Positions 17,205-26,304 of a stretch of 64,000 bases of DNA are shown piece by piece. The notes under the pieces were generated by a model that was not told the origin of the DNA, made no database searches, and worked only from the letters and a program-made list of their open reading frames with translations. Source of the stretch: Microlunatus flavus (lineage in GTDB: Bacteria > Actinomycetota > Actinomycetes > Propionibacteriales > Propionibacteriaceae). The DNA is taken from positions 248,001 to 312,000 of the forward strand of contig NZ_FOFA01000003.1 in NCBI RefSeq assembly GCF_900110855.1, written 5' to 3'. Positions within the stretch are counted from its first letter, which is position 1. Each line of letters starts with the position of its first letter. The translations under genes and the position numbers were made by a program.

Positions 17205-18036
17205 GGCGGCGGGTCCGGCGGTCACGCACCGGGCCGCGGTCCTCGGCTCGCCGGTCGCGCACTCGCTCTCACCGGTGCTGCACGCGGCCGCGTACGCCGA
17301 GCTCGGCCTGACCGGCTGGTCCTACGGGCGGGTCGACCTCGGCGAGGACGCGCTGGCGGGCTTCGTCGACTCGCTCGACGCGTCCTGGCGCGGGCTGAGC
17401 CTGACGATGCCGCTCAAGGTCGCCGTGCTGGCGCTCGACGGCGTGGAGGTCTCGGGCACCGCCCGCCTGGCCGGCGCCGGCAACACGCTGCTGCTCGACG
17501 GCGGGTCGCGCCGGGTCGAGAACACCGACGTCCCCGGGCTCGTCGCCGCCGCCGGGCGCGCCCTCCACGGGCCCGTCCTGACCGTCACCGTGGTCGGCTC
17601 GGGCGCGACCGCGCGGTCCGCCGTCGTCGCGGCGTCGCGGCTCGGCGCAGGCCGGGTCCAGGTCCTCGCCCGGGACGCGACCAAGGCCGCCGCCCTGGCG
17701 CCGCTGGCCTCGGCGGTCGGCGTCGACCTCGTCGTGCCGCCGTGGGGCGCCGAACCGCCGCCGGCCGACCTGCTCGTGTCCACGGTGACCCCGGGGGCGG
17801 TCGACGACCAGGCCGACCGGCTCGCCGCGAGCGCCGCGGTGGTCTTCGACGTGCTGTACGACCCCTGGCCGACGGCGCTGGCCGCCGCGGCCGCGCGCCT
17901 GCGCACCCCGGTCGTCGACGGCCTCGACCTGCTGGTCGCGCAGGCGGTCGAGCAGGTCGACCTGATGACCGGCCGCCGCCCCTCGCCCGGGGTCCTGCGC
18001 GCGGCCGGCGACGCCGCCCTGGCGGCGCGCGGCTGA
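17194..18036 (+). CDS. aroE: Shikimate dehydrogenase
   Basis: A 280-residue NADPH-dependent shikimate 5-dehydrogenase. The substrate domain has GSPVAHSLSPVLHAAAYAELG and the catalytic pair Lys75 (LSLTMPLK) and Asp112 (RVENTDVPG). The dinucleotide-binding motif is VVGSGATARSAV, and DLLVSTVTPGAVD plus GLDLLVAQAVEQ lie toward the C-terminus. Codon 70 region reads LSLTMP where many homologues have VSVTMP. Translation is coupled to mltG by overlap. It makes shikimate for aroK, encoded 2.7 kb downstream beyond an inserted transporter gene and aroC. Confidence 0.94.
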   Translation: MTAEAAGPAVTHRAAVLGSPVAHSLSPVLHAAAYAELGLTGWSYGRVDLGEDALAGFVDSLDASWRGLSLTMPLKVAVLALDGVEVSGTARLAGAGNTLLLDGGSRRVENTDVPGLVAAAGRALHGPVLTVTVVGSGATARSAVVAASRLGAGRVQVLARDATKAAALAPLASAVGVDLVVPPWGAEPPPADLLVSTVTPGAVDDQADRLAASAAVVFDVLYDPWPTALAAAAARLRTPVVDGLDLLVAQAVEQVDLMTGRRPSPGVLRAAGDAALAARG

Positions 18037-18079
18037 ACCCGCCCCACGGCAGCGCGACTCCACCTGGAAGCATGCCGTC

Positions 18080-19516
18080 ATGGCGATCAAGGACGACGCC
18101 GCAGCCAGGTCCGCGGCCGACAGCTTCCCGACGAGAACGCTCCCGCGCCCCGAGGTGCGCGACCTCCCCGACGCCCCGAAGAAGTACCGGCGCCTGATCG
18201 GCCCCGGGATCATCGCCGCCGGCGTCGGCCTGTCCTCGGGGGAGTTCGTGCTCTTCCCCTACATCGCCAGCCAGGTCGGCCTGGTCTTCGTGTGGGCGGC
18301 CCTGGTCGGGCTGGGCACGCAGTACTTCATCAACCTCGAGATCGAGCGCTACACCCTGGCGACCGGCGAGACCGCCCTGACCGGCTTCAGCCGCTACTGG
18401 CGCCACTGGGGCCTGGTCTTCGCGCTCCTCGCCTACTTCGCCAACCTCTGGCCCGGCTGGGTCACGAGCAGCGCGACGCTCGCCTCGTACGTGTTCGGCG
18501 GCAAGCCCGCCTTCATCGCCATCGGGATGCTCGTCGTCATCGGCCTGGTCCTGACCCTGGCGCCCGTCGTCTACGTGGCCCTGGAGCGGGCGCAGATGCT
18601 CAAGGTCGCGGCGGTGGTGCTGCTGTTCGTCATCGGCGCGATCGTCGCCGTGGGGGCGAAGGCCTGGTCCGACGTGCCGCAGATCGTCACCCGGGCCTCC
18701 ATCCCCGCCGAGCAGCTGGGCTTCGCGACGCTGCTCGGCGCGCTCGCCTTCGCCGGCGCGGGCGGCGGGCAGAACCTGGTCCAGTCGAACTGGATCCGCG
18801 ACAAGGGCTTCGGCATGGGGTCGTACGTGCCGCGCCTGGTCAGCCCGGTGACCGGCCAGCCCGAGGCCAAGCCGTCGCCGGGCTACATCTTCGAGCCGAC
18901 GAGGGAGAACCTGTCGCGCTGGAAGGGCTGGTGGAAGTTCGCCAACCTGGAGCAGCTCTTCACCTTCGTGCTGATCACCTTCCTGACGATCATGTTCACC
19001 TCGCTGCTCGCGTACTCGACCGTGTACGGGCGCGACGACCTGTCGAACGGCATCGCCTTCGTCCGCACCGAGGGGGAGGTGCTGGCCGAGCGGGTCGGCT
19101 CGTGGTTCAAGTTCTTCTTCTGGGTCGTCGGCTCGTTCTCGCTCTTCGGCGCCGCGCTCGGGATCGTCGACTACACCAGCCGGCTCGCCGCGGACGTGAT
19201 CAAGACCAGCTACAAGCGCGACGCGAACGAGTCGAAGGTCTACGCCGGGCTGGTCTGGGGCCTCGTCGCGATCGGGATCGTCGTGCTCGCCGCGGGCTTC
19301 GACCAGCCGATCGTGCTGCTGGTGATCGCCGCCGTCGTCGGCGGCTTCATGATGTTCATCTACTCCGGCCTGCTGATCCTCGTGAACCGCAGGAGCCTGC
19401 CGGCGGCGATCCGCATCCGCGGGTTCCGGCTCGGCGCGCTGGTCTGGGCCGTCCTGCTCTTCGGCACGCTGTCCTTCCTGACGTTCCGCGACCAGCTGGG
19501 CAAGCTCTTCGGCTGA
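18080..19516 (+). CDS. Nramp-superfamily membrane transporter lacking canonical metal motifs
   Basis: A 478-residue protein with about 11 membrane segments and Nramp-like layout ([23 protein letters not shown], later [22 protein letters not shown]). The first helix of true Nramp transporters carries DPGN; here it reads SSGE. The TM6 Met-Pro-His-Asn motif is replaced by GGGQN. It is therefore unlikely to carry Mn/Fe by the standard site. Related Nramp-like proteins are widespread in actinobacteria and have no established substrate. It lies between aroE and aroC, splitting an otherwise continuous aro operon. ATG 18080 has GGAAG about 10 bases upstream. Confidence 0.8.
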   Translation: MAIKDDAAARSAADSFPTRTLPRPEVRDLPDAPKKYRRLIGPGIIAAGVGLSSGEFVLFPYIASQVGLVFVWAALVGLGTQYFINLEIERYTLATGETALTGFSRYWRHWGLVFALLAYFANLWPGWVTSSATLASYVFGGKPAFIAIGMLVVIGLVLTLAPVVYVALERAQMLKVAAVVLLFVIGAIVAVGAKAWSDVPQIVTRASIPAEQLGFATLLGALAFAGAGGGQNLVQSNWIRDKGFGMGSYVPRLVSPVTGQPEAKPSPGYIFEPTRENLSRWKGWWKFANLEQLFTFVLITFLTIMFTSLLAYSTVYGRDDLSNGIAFVRTEGEVLAERVGSWFKFFFWVVGSFSLFGAALGIVDYTSRLAADVIKTSYKRDANESKVYAGLVWGLVAIGIVVLAAGFDQPIVLLVIAAVVGGFMMFIYSGLLILVNRRSLPAAIRIRGFRLGALVWAVLLFGTLSFLTFRDQLGKLFG

Positions 19517-19553
19517 GCGGCGGGACGCCGAGCCCGGGCTCGGCGCGCCGTGG

Positions 19554-19559
19554 AACACT
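19554..19559 (+). promoter_or_regulatory. Possible -10 box before aroC (AACACT)
   Basis: AACACT is 7 bases before GTG 19567, close to the leaderless layout but with A instead of T at the first position. It could restart transcription of aroC-aroK-aroB after the transporter gene. Confidence 0.3.
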
Positions 19560-19566
19560 GGCCCGC

Positions 19567-20778
19567 GTGCTCCGCTGGTTGACTGCAGGCGAGTCCCACG
19601 GCCCCGCGCTCGTCGCCATCCTCGAGGGGCTGCCCGCGCACGTCCGGGTGACGACGGCCGACGTGCAGGCGGCGCTGGCCCGCCGCCGGCTCGGCTTCGG
19701 CCGCGGTGCCCGGATGAAGTTCGAGGCCGACGCGGTGACGCTGCTCGGCGGGGTCCGCCACGGCGAGACCCAGGGTGGCCCGCTGGCGATCCAGGTCGCC
19801 AACACCGAGTGGCCCAAGTGGGAGACGGTGATGGCCGCCGACCCGGTCGAGGCCGAGGTCCTCGACGCGCAGGCGCGCAACGCCGCCCTGACCCGCCCGC
19901 GCCCCGGGCACGCCGACCTCGTCGGCATGCAGAAGTACGACTTCGACGAGGCGCGTCCCGTCCTGGAGCGGGCGAGCGCCCGCGAGACAGCCGCCCGCGT
20001 CGCGCTGGGCAGCGTCGCCGCCCGCTTCCTCGAGCAGGCGTACGGGGTGCGGATCCTCAGCCACGTCGTCGAGCTGGGCACGGTCCGCGCGCCCGCCGGC
20101 GTCGTGCCCGGGCCCGACGACCTGGCCGCGATCGACGCCGACCCGCTGCGCTGCTTCGACCCGGAGGCCGCCGCGGCGATGAAGGCCGAGGTCGAGGCGG
20201 CGCAGAAGGACGGCGACACCCTCGGCGGCGTCGTCGAGGTCGTGGTCTGGGGCCTGCCGCCCGGCCTCGGCTCGCACGTCCACGGCGACCGCCGCCTCGA
20301 CGCCCGCCTGGCCGGCGCCATGATGGGCATCCAGGCGATCAAGGGCGTCGAGATCGGCGACGGCTTCGAGCTGGCCCGCACGCGCGGCAGCCTCGCCCAC
20401 GACGAGATCACGCCCGGCGAGGGCGGCATCGCCCGCGCCTCCGGCCGGTCCGGGGGCACCGAGGGCGGGATGAGCACCGGCGAGGTGCTCCGCGTCCGGG
20501 CCGCGATGAAGCCGATCGCCACCGTCCCGCGCGCGCTGCGGACCATCGACACCGCCACCGGCGAGGCCGCCGTCGCCCACCACCAGCGTTCCGACGTCTG
20601 CGCCGTCCCGGCCGCGGGCGTCGTCGCGGAGGCGATGGCCGCCCTCGTGCTGGCCGACGCCGCCGTCGAGAAGTTCGGTGGCGACTCGGTCGCGGAGAGC
20701 CGCCGCAACTGGCAGTCCTACCTCGCCGACGTCGAGCGCCGCGGTCTGCGGCTGGCCGACGCCGCCACCACCCGGTGA
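19567..20778 (+). CDS. aroC: Chorismate synthase
   Basis: A 403-residue enzyme that converts 5-enolpyruvylshikimate-3-phosphate to chorismate using reduced flavin. Signatures in order are [23 protein letters not shown] (N-terminal), [55 protein letters not shown], and [48 protein letters not shown] comes near the end. Length and motifs are typical of the actinobacterial enzyme. GTG 19567 gives the conserved [11 protein letters not shown] start. The stop overlaps the aroK start by 4 bases. Confidence 0.98.
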   Translation: MLRWLTAGESHGPALVAILEGLPAHVRVTTADVQAALARRRLGFGRGARMKFEADAVTLLGGVRHGETQGGPLAIQVANTEWPKWETVMAADPVEAEVLDAQARNAALTRPRPGHADLVGMQKYDFDEARPVLERASARETAARVALGSVAARFLEQAYGVRILSHVVELGTVRAPAGVVPGPDDLAAIDADPLRCFDPEAAAAMKAEVEAAQKDGDTLGGVVEVVVWGLPPGLGSHVHGDRRLDARLAGAMMGIQAIKGVEIGDGFELARTRGSLAHDEITPGEGGIARASGRSGGTEGGMSTGEVLRVRAAMKPIATVPRALRTIDTATGEAAVAHHQRSDVCAVPAAGVVAEAMAALVLADAAVEKFGGDSVAESRRNWQSYLADVERRGLRLADAATTR

Positions 20779-21278
20779 CGGCCCGGCTGGTCCTGGTCGG
20801 GGCGCCCGGGTCGGGCAAGTCGACCGTCGGCGCGCTGCTCGCGCAGCGGTGGGGCGAACCCTTCGCCGACGTCGACGCGGTCATCGAGGCGCGGACTCAC
20901 AAGAGCGTGGCCGAGATCTTCGCCGACGACGGCGAGCCGGCGTTCCGCGCGCTGGAGGAGGCCACGACGGCCGAGCTGCTCGACGAACCGGGCGTGCTCG
21001 CGCTCGGCGGCGGCGCCGTGCTGTCGGAGGCGACCCGCGGCGCCCTGCACGGGGCACCCGTGGTCTGGCTCAAGGTGTCGGTGGCGCACGCCGCCGGCCG
21101 GGTCGGGCTCAACGAGGCGCGACCCCTCCTGCTCGGGAACGTCCGCGGCCGGCTCGTGAAGCTCCTCGCCGAGCGCGCGCCGCTCTACGCGGAGGTCGCG
21201 ACGGCGACGGTCGACACCGACGGGCTGCCCGCCGCCGAGGTGGCCGACCGCGTCGCCGCGCTGATGGAGCCGCGATGA
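20775..21278 (+). CDS. aroK: Shikimate kinase
   Basis: A 167-residue P-loop kinase phosphorylating shikimate at the 3-hydroxyl. Walker A is [11 protein letters not shown] (about 8-18), the shikimate-binding segment is [11 protein letters not shown], and [11 protein letters not shown] is the conserved GGG motif. [12 protein letters not shown] is the lid region and [10 protein letters not shown] the final motif. GTG 20775 overlaps aroC (GTGA), and its stop overlaps the aroB ATG, so aroC-aroK-aroB are translationally coupled. Confidence 0.96.
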   Translation: MTARLVLVGAPGSGKSTVGALLAQRWGEPFADVDAVIEARTHKSVAEIFADDGEPAFRALEEATTAELLDEPGVLALGGGAVLSEATRGALHGAPVVWLKVSVAHAAGRVGLNEARPLLLGNVRGRLVKLLAERAPLYAEVATATVDTDGLPAAEVADRVAALMEPR

Positions 21279-22381
21279 CCCCCGCGGCCGCCCAACCCAC
21301 GCGCATCCGGATCGCGGCCGAGAACCCGTACGAGGTCGTCGTCGGCCACGGCGTGCTCGGCGAGGTCGCCCCGCTGGTGGCGCGCGCGGACCGCGTCGCG
21401 GTGCTGCACCCGGCCGCCCTGATCGACGTCGCCGTACGGGTGGTCGCCGACCTCGAGCGCGCCGGGCACCAGGTGGTCCGCATCGACGTCCCGGACGCCG
21501 AGTCGGCCAAGACCGTCGAGGTGGCGGCGCGCTGCTGGGCCGTGCTGGGCCACGCCGGCTTCACGCGCAGCGACGCGGTCGTCGGCGTCGGCGGGGGAGC
21601 GACCACCGACCTGGCCGGCTTCGTCGCGGCGACGTGGCTGCGCGGGGTCGGGCTGGTCACGGTGCCGACCAGCCTGCTGGCGATGGTCGACGCCGCGGTC
21701 GGCGGCAAGACCGGCATCAACACCGCGGAGGGGAAGAACCTCGTCGGCGTCTTCCACGAGCCCCTGGGCGTCGTCTGCGACCTCGACGTGCTCGCCACGC
21801 TGCCGCTCACCGACCTGCGCGCCGGGCTCGGCGAGGTCGTCAAGGCCGGCTTCATCGCCGACCCAGAGATCCTCCGGCTCGTCGAGGAGGACCCGGCCGC
21901 CGTGCTGGACCCGCGGGCTCCGGTGCTCCGCGAGCTCGTCGAGCGCTCGGTGGCCGTCAAGGCCCGCGTCGTCTCCGCCGACCTGCGCGAGGCCACGTCG
22001 GTCGGCGCCTCGGTCGGGCGCGAGCTGCTCAACTACGGCCACACGCTCGGCCACGCCGTCGAGCGCCGCGAGCACTACCGCTGGCGCCACGGCGACGCCG
22101 TCAGCGTCGGGATGGTCTTCGCCGCCGAGCTCGCCCGGGCCGCGGGGATCCTCGACGACGCGACCGCCGACCGGCACCGCGCGGTGCTGCGCTCGCTGGG
22201 GCTGCCGACCGCGTACGACCCGGCGGCGTTCGACGACCTGCTCGCGGCCATGGCGCTGGACAAGAAGACGCGGGGCTCCACGCTGCGGTTCGTCCTGCTC
22301 GACGGGCTGGCCTCGGCCCGCATCCTCGCGGGCCCCGACGAGGCGCTGCTGCGCCGCGCGTACGCGGCCGCCGCGGCCTGA
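21275..22381 (+). CDS. aroB: 3-Dehydroquinate synthase
   Basis: A 368-residue NAD- and metal-dependent enzyme forming 3-dehydroquinate from DAHP, the first cyclic step of the shikimate pathway. Diagnostic segments are [54 protein letters not shown] and [12 protein letters not shown] (a metal-ligand His). [17 protein letters not shown] carries further metal-ligand residues. It begins at the ATGA overlap with aroK. Length is normal. Confidence 0.98.
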   Translation: MTPAAAQPTRIRIAAENPYEVVVGHGVLGEVAPLVARADRVAVLHPAALIDVAVRVVADLERAGHQVVRIDVPDAESAKTVEVAARCWAVLGHAGFTRSDAVVGVGGGATTDLAGFVAATWLRGVGLVTVPTSLLAMVDAAVGGKTGINTAEGKNLVGVFHEPLGVVCDLDVLATLPLTDLRAGLGEVVKAGFIADPEILRLVEEDPAAVLDPRAPVLRELVERSVAVKARVVSADLREATSVGASVGRELLNYGHTLGHAVERREHYRWRHGDAVSVGMVFAAELARAAGILDDATADRHRAVLRSLGLPTAYDPAAFDDLLAAMALDKKTRGSTLRFVLLDGLASARILAGPDEALLRRAYAAAAA

Positions 22382-22422
22382 CGGGGCGACCGCGGGCGGC
22401 CGGGGCAGCACCGCGTCGCGGC

Positions 22423-22428
22423 TAGACT
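22423..22428 (+). promoter_or_regulatory. Putative -10 box of efp-nusB (TAGACT)
   Basis: TAGACT, 41 bases before the efp GTG, giving a leader of about 34 bases with GAAGGG (22454-22459) as Shine-Dalgarno. The upstream half is too GC-rich to show a -35 box. Confidence 0.5.
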
Positions 22429-22468
22429 GAGCGACTGCTCGAACGAAGACGACGAAGGGTTTGAACGC

Positions 22469-23029
22469 GTGGCCTCCACGAACGATCTGAAGAACGGCAT
22501 GGTCCTCGACCTGGACGGCCAGCTGTGGTCGGTGATCTGGTTCCAGCACCACAAGCCGGGCAAGGGCAACACCGTCGTCCGCACCAAGCTCAAGCACGTG
22601 CTGTCGGGCAAGGTCGTCGACCGCACCTTCAACTCCGACACCAAGGTCGACACCGCCAGCGTCGACCGTCGCGAGATGCAGTACCTGTACCACGACGGCT
22701 CGGGCTACGTGTTCATGGACACCTCGACGTACGAGCAGATGACCATCCCCGACGACACCGTCGGCGACGCCAAGAACTACCTCCTCCCCGAGCACATGGC
22801 GACCGTGGCCATCCACGAGGACACCCCCCTCTACCTCGACCTGCCGGCGTCGGTGGAGCTCGAGGTCACCTACACCGAGCCGGGTCTGCAGGGCGACCGG
22901 AGCACCGGCGGCACCAAGCCGGCGACGGTCGAGACGGGGCTGCAGATCCAGGTCCCGCTGTTCCTCACCACCGGCGAGCGCGTCAAGGTCGACACGCGGG
23001 ACGGCAGCTATCTCGGCCGCGTGGGCTGA
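22469..23029 (+). CDS. efp: Translation elongation factor P
   Basis: A 186-residue EF-P that relieves ribosome stalling at polyproline. It shows the N-terminal KOW-like domain with the tip loop [15 protein letters not shown]; Lys32 is at the position modified in other bacteria. [19 protein letters not shown] follows, and the C-terminal OB domains end with the EF-P signature [17 protein letters not shown]. The start is GTG with a spaced GAAGGG. It is followed after 7 bases by nusB, the usual efp-nusB pair. Confidence 0.98.
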   Translation: MASTNDLKNGMVLDLDGQLWSVIWFQHHKPGKGNTVVRTKLKHVLSGKVVDRTFNSDTKVDTASVDRREMQYLYHDGSGYVFMDTSTYEQMTIPDDTVGDAKNYLLPEHMATVAIHEDTPLYLDLPASVELEVTYTEPGLQGDRSTGGTKPATVETGLQIQVPLFLTTGERVKVDTRDGSYLGRVG

Positions 23030-23036
23030 GGACCCG

Positions 23037-23510
23037 GTGAGCGAGGCCCCCGTCCCCGCACCCGCGCAGGCCCGTCCCGGCGGGCTGTCGGCCCGCAGCA
23101 AGGCGCGCAAGCGAGCGCTGGACATCCTCTTCGAGTCCGAGCTGCGCGGCCGCGACCCGCTGGAGACGCTCGCCGAGCGGGCGGCCGAGGCCGACCCGCC
23201 GCTGCGCGACTACACCCGCACCCTCGTCGAGGGCGTCGTCGACCACCACGACGCCATCGACGCCCGCATCTCCGCAGCCCTGGCCAAGGGGTGGACGCTG
23301 CCGCGCACGCCGCGGGTCGACCGCAGCGCGCTGCGCATCGCGGTGCTGGAGATCGACCACCTCGAGGTGCCCGACGCCGTGGCGGTGTCGGAGGCCGTCC
23401 GGCTGGTCGCTGACCTGTCCACCGACGACTCGCCCTCGTTCGTCGGCGGGGTCCTCGGAGCGGTCGTCGACACCAAGGCCGAGCCCTCCCCGGAGCCCTC
23501 GTCCGAGTGA
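23037..23510 (+). CDS. nusB: Transcription antitermination factor NusB
   Basis: A 157-residue all-helical protein that with NusE binds boxA RNA during rRNA transcription. Conserved parts are SKARKRALDILFESELRG at the start, RTLVEGVVDHHDAIDARIS in the middle, and VDRSALRIAVLEIDHLEVPDAVAVSEAVRLVADLSTDDSPSFVGGVLGAV at the end. The C-terminus adds a short acidic Pro/Ser/Glu tail. In many actinobacteria nusB is followed by pyrR; here a secreted protease comes next. Confidence 0.95.
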   Translation: MSEAPVPAPAQARPGGLSARSKARKRALDILFESELRGRDPLETLAERAAEADPPLRDYTRTLVEGVVDHHDAIDARISAALAKGWTLPRTPRVDRSALRIAVLEIDHLEVPDAVAVSEAVRLVADLSTDDSPSFVGGVLGAVVDTKAEPSPEPSSE

Positions 23511-23574
23511 TGGTAAGACTTCACACGCTTTCTGAGGATTGAGCAAGAAGATCACCCGCCGCGCCCGCGGTGCA

Positions 23575-23604
23575 TTGCCAGGCTTCTCGACCGCCGCCTA
23601 CGGT
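23575..23604 (+). promoter_or_regulatory. Putative promoter of the M6 protease gene
   Basis: TTGCCA (23575-23580) and TACGGT (23599-23604) are separated by 18 bases and lie about 55 bases before the GTG at 23660. This is one of the few places in the window with both boxes recognisable. Confidence 0.5.
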
Positions 23605-23659
23605 CTCGACCCTGACCCACCCGTTCACGGGGCCCCCGAAGGGTCAGTGGGAGAGACAC

Positions 23660-26179
23660 GTGCGCAGAGAAGTGAGAGCAGTGCTGGGCCTCGGCCTGGC
23701 GACAGGGCTGGTGCTGACGGGGGCCATGACGGCCGCCGCCGCACCGCCCCCCAAGGCACCACCGGCCGCCGCACCCGGCGCGACCGAGGTGCCGCAGCGG
23801 TCCGACGCCCAGCGTGACCCGCTGAGCGACAAGCAGGAGGCGCTGCGCAAGCAGGCGCTGAACCTGGTGCTGACCGGGCAGAGCAAGGTCCGGAAGATCA
23901 ACGGCTCCTACGTCGTCAAGGTCGGCAAGAAGCCGGCCTCGGCGTCGCCGGCGCAGCAGCGGACCGCCCGAGCGGCCGGCGCGGTCGCGGCACCGAAGCT
24001 GGTCGACCAGTACGTCGAGCTGGACCGGGAGCGGACCGACAAGATCTTCGTCGTCCTCACCGAGTTCGGGAACCAGCGCGACGCGCGCTTCCCCGACAAG
24101 GACACCGACCCGACGAGCGACGGCCCGACGACCTTCGACGGGCCGCGCCACAACCAGATCCCCGAGCCCGACCGGTCGAAGGACAACACGACGGTCTGGC
24201 AGCAGGACTACTCCCCGGCGTACTTCAAGAACCTCTACTTCGGCGAGGGCGACGGCGTCGACTCGGTGAAGAGCTACTACGAGAAGCAGTCGTCAGGGCG
24301 CTACTCGGTCGACGGGACGGTCACCGGCTGGGTCAAGGTGCCGTACAACGAGGCGCGCTACGGCCGCTCCGACGACCCGGACGAGGGCAAGGCGGGCGAC
24401 GACCCGAACGTCTGCGGCAGCAACGTCTGCAACAACACGTGGGCGCTGATCCGTGACGGCGTGAGCCAGTGGGTCACGGACCAGAAGCGGCTCTTCGGGC
24501 GCACCGACGCGCAGATCAAGCGCCAGCTGGCCGAGTTCGACCAGCAGGACCGCTACGACTACGACGGCGACGGCGACTTCAACGAGCCCGACGGCTACAT
24601 CGACCACTTCCAGATCGTCCACTCCGGCGGCGACCAGGCCGACGGCGACCCGCAGCAGGGCGAGGACGCCATCTGGTCGCACAAGTGGTACGCCTACGCC
24701 GACCAGCAGGGCGTCACCGGTCCGGCCCAGAACAAGCTCGGCGGGACCCCGATCGGCGACAGCGGGATCTGGGTGGGCAACTACACGATCCAGCCCGAGA
24801 ACGGCGGCCTGTCGGTCTTCACCCACGAGTTCGGCCACGACCTCGGCCTGCCCGACCTCTACGACACCGTCGGCCCGTCCCCGGCCGACCAGCCGATGGA
24901 GTTCTGGAGCCTGATGGCGCAGAGCCGGCTCTCCGCGGCCGGCGACCAGGGCATCGGCACGCGCCCGGGCGACCTCGGCGCGTGGGAGAAGATGCAGCTC
25001 GGCTGGCTCGACTACGAGGTCGCGGTGGCGGGGCAGAAGAAGACGTTCGACCTCGGGCCGCACGAGTACAACTCGGGCAAGCCCCAGGCGGTCGTCACCG
25101 TCCTGCCGCCCAAGGCGGTCAGCACCACGCTGCCCACGCCGCCCGAGGGCACTCGGCAGTGGTGGAGCGGGGCCGGTGACGACTACGACGCGTCGCTGAC
25201 GCGTTCGGTGACGCTGCCCGCCGGCGCCTCGACGCTCAGCTTCAAGACCAGCTGGAACATCGAGGGCGGCTACGACTACGCCTACGTGCAGGTCGACGAC
25301 GGCTCCGGGTGGAAGTCGCTGGCCGGCGACATCACCGACCCCGAGACGAACAACGGCATCACCGGCCTGTCCAAGGGCTACGTGCCGGCCACGTTCGACC
25401 TGTCGGCGTACGCGGGCAAGACCGTGCAGCTGCGGTTCCGCTACCTGACCGACTCCGGCGTCCAGGGCCAGGACACCGGCCGGCCGTCCGGCCTGTTCGT
25501 CGACGACGTCACGGTCGTGGCCGGTGCCACGACCGTGCTCGCGGACGGCGCCGAGTCCGGTGACGACGGCTGGACGAGGGACGGCTTCAGCGCGATCGGC
25601 GCGACGAGCAGCCGGGACTACCCGCAGTACTACCTGGCCAGCTACCGCAGCTACACCTCGTTCGACCGCTACCTGAGGACAGGGCCGTACGACCTCGGCT
25701 ACGGGCCGTCGCTGCCGGACAAGGTGGACCACTTCCCGTACCAGGACGGCCTGCAGGTGACGTTCTGGGACGGCCGCTACACCGACAACAACGTGTCGGT
25801 GCACCCGGGCAACGGCCAGATCCTCACGGTCGACGCCCACCCCGACCCCGTCTACCGCATCGACGGTGCGCCGTGGCGGGCGCGGGTGCAGCTTTACGAC
25901 GCCACCTTCGGGCGGCAGAAGGCCGACTCGTTCACCCTCCATGTGAACGGCCAGCCGAGCTACGTGCGCGGGCAGGCCGCGGTGCCGACGTTCGACGACA
26001 CGCGGAGCTACTTCCGTGCGGCGACCCCGAAGTCGGGCGTACGGGTCGCGGGCGCGGGCGTGACGATGTCGGTCCTCGAGCAGGACGACACCTCGATGCG
26101 GGTGGCCGTGGGCACCAGCACGTCGGTGTCGGCGAGCACGACGCTCGCCCGGGCGCGGCAGGCGGTGCGCGCGAGCTGA
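23660..26179 (+). CDS. Secreted M6-family metalloprotease (immune inhibitor A-like)
   Basis: An 839-residue exported zinc protease. The signal peptide covers about residues 1-28 (VLGLGLATGLVLTGAMTAAAA), followed by a propeptide of roughly 80 residues. The catalytic region begins at KIFVVLTEFGNQRDARFP, and the zinc motif is HEFGH with His389, Glu390 and His393, then DLGLPDLYDT. After about residue 500 a jelly-roll, MAM-like domain follows (SLTRSVTLPAGASTLSFKT..DYAYVQVDDGSGW). The C-terminal part is beta-rich. GTG 23660 has GGGAGA upstream. It sits alone, closed by a hairpin. Likely degrades extracellular protein for nutrition; a virulence role is not implied. Confidence 0.9.
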   Translation: MRREVRAVLGLGLATGLVLTGAMTAAAAPPPKAPPAAAPGATEVPQRSDAQRDPLSDKQEALRKQALNLVLTGQSKVRKINGSYVVKVGKKPASASPAQQRTARAAGAVAAPKLVDQYVELDRERTDKIFVVLTEFGNQRDARFPDKDTDPTSDGPTTFDGPRHNQIPEPDRSKDNTTVWQQDYSPAYFKNLYFGEGDGVDSVKSYYEKQSSGRYSVDGTVTGWVKVPYNEARYGRSDDPDEGKAGDDPNVCGSNVCNNTWALIRDGVSQWVTDQKRLFGRTDAQIKRQLAEFDQQDRYDYDGDGDFNEPDGYIDHFQIVHSGGDQADGDPQQGEDAIWSHKWYAYADQQGVTGPAQNKLGGTPIGDSGIWVGNYTIQPENGGLSVFTHEFGHDLGLPDLYDTVGPSPADQPMEFWSLMAQSRLSAAGDQGIGTRPGDLGAWEKMQLGWLDYEVAVAGQKKTFDLGPHEYNSGKPQAVVTVLPPKAVSTTLPTPPEGTRQWWSGAGDDYDASLTRSVTLPAGASTLSFKTSWNIEGGYDYAYVQVDDGSGWKSLAGDITDPETNNGITGLSKGYVPATFDLSAYAGKTVQLRFRYLTDSGVQGQDTGRPSGLFVDDVTVVAGATTVLADGAESGDDGWTRDGFSAIGATSSRDYPQYYLASYRSYTSFDRYLRTGPYDLGYGPSLPDKVDHFPYQDGLQVTFWDGRYTDNNVSVHPGNGQILTVDAHPDPVYRIDGAPWRARVQLYDATFGRQKADSFTLHVNGQPSYVRGQAAVPTFDDTRSYFRAATPKSGVRVAGAGVTMSVLEQDDTSMRVAVGTSTSVSASTTLARARQAVRAS

Positions 26180-26203
26180 GGCGCTGAGCAGCAGTCGTCG
26201 CAC

Positions 26204-26241
26204 CACGGACGCCCGGGCGGGGGACCGCCCGGGCGTCCGTG
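26204..26241. terminator. Bidirectional terminator after the M6 protease
   Basis: Perfect 17-bp inverted repeat (26204-26220 and 26225-26241) with loop GGGA, between the protease stop and the convergent glycosidase operon end. Confidence 0.85.
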
Positions 26242-26304
26242 CGTCCGGACGTCGGCCAACGAGCCGGCAGGCCGGCCCGCCGTGGCGATCGGTCCTCCTG
26301 GTCG

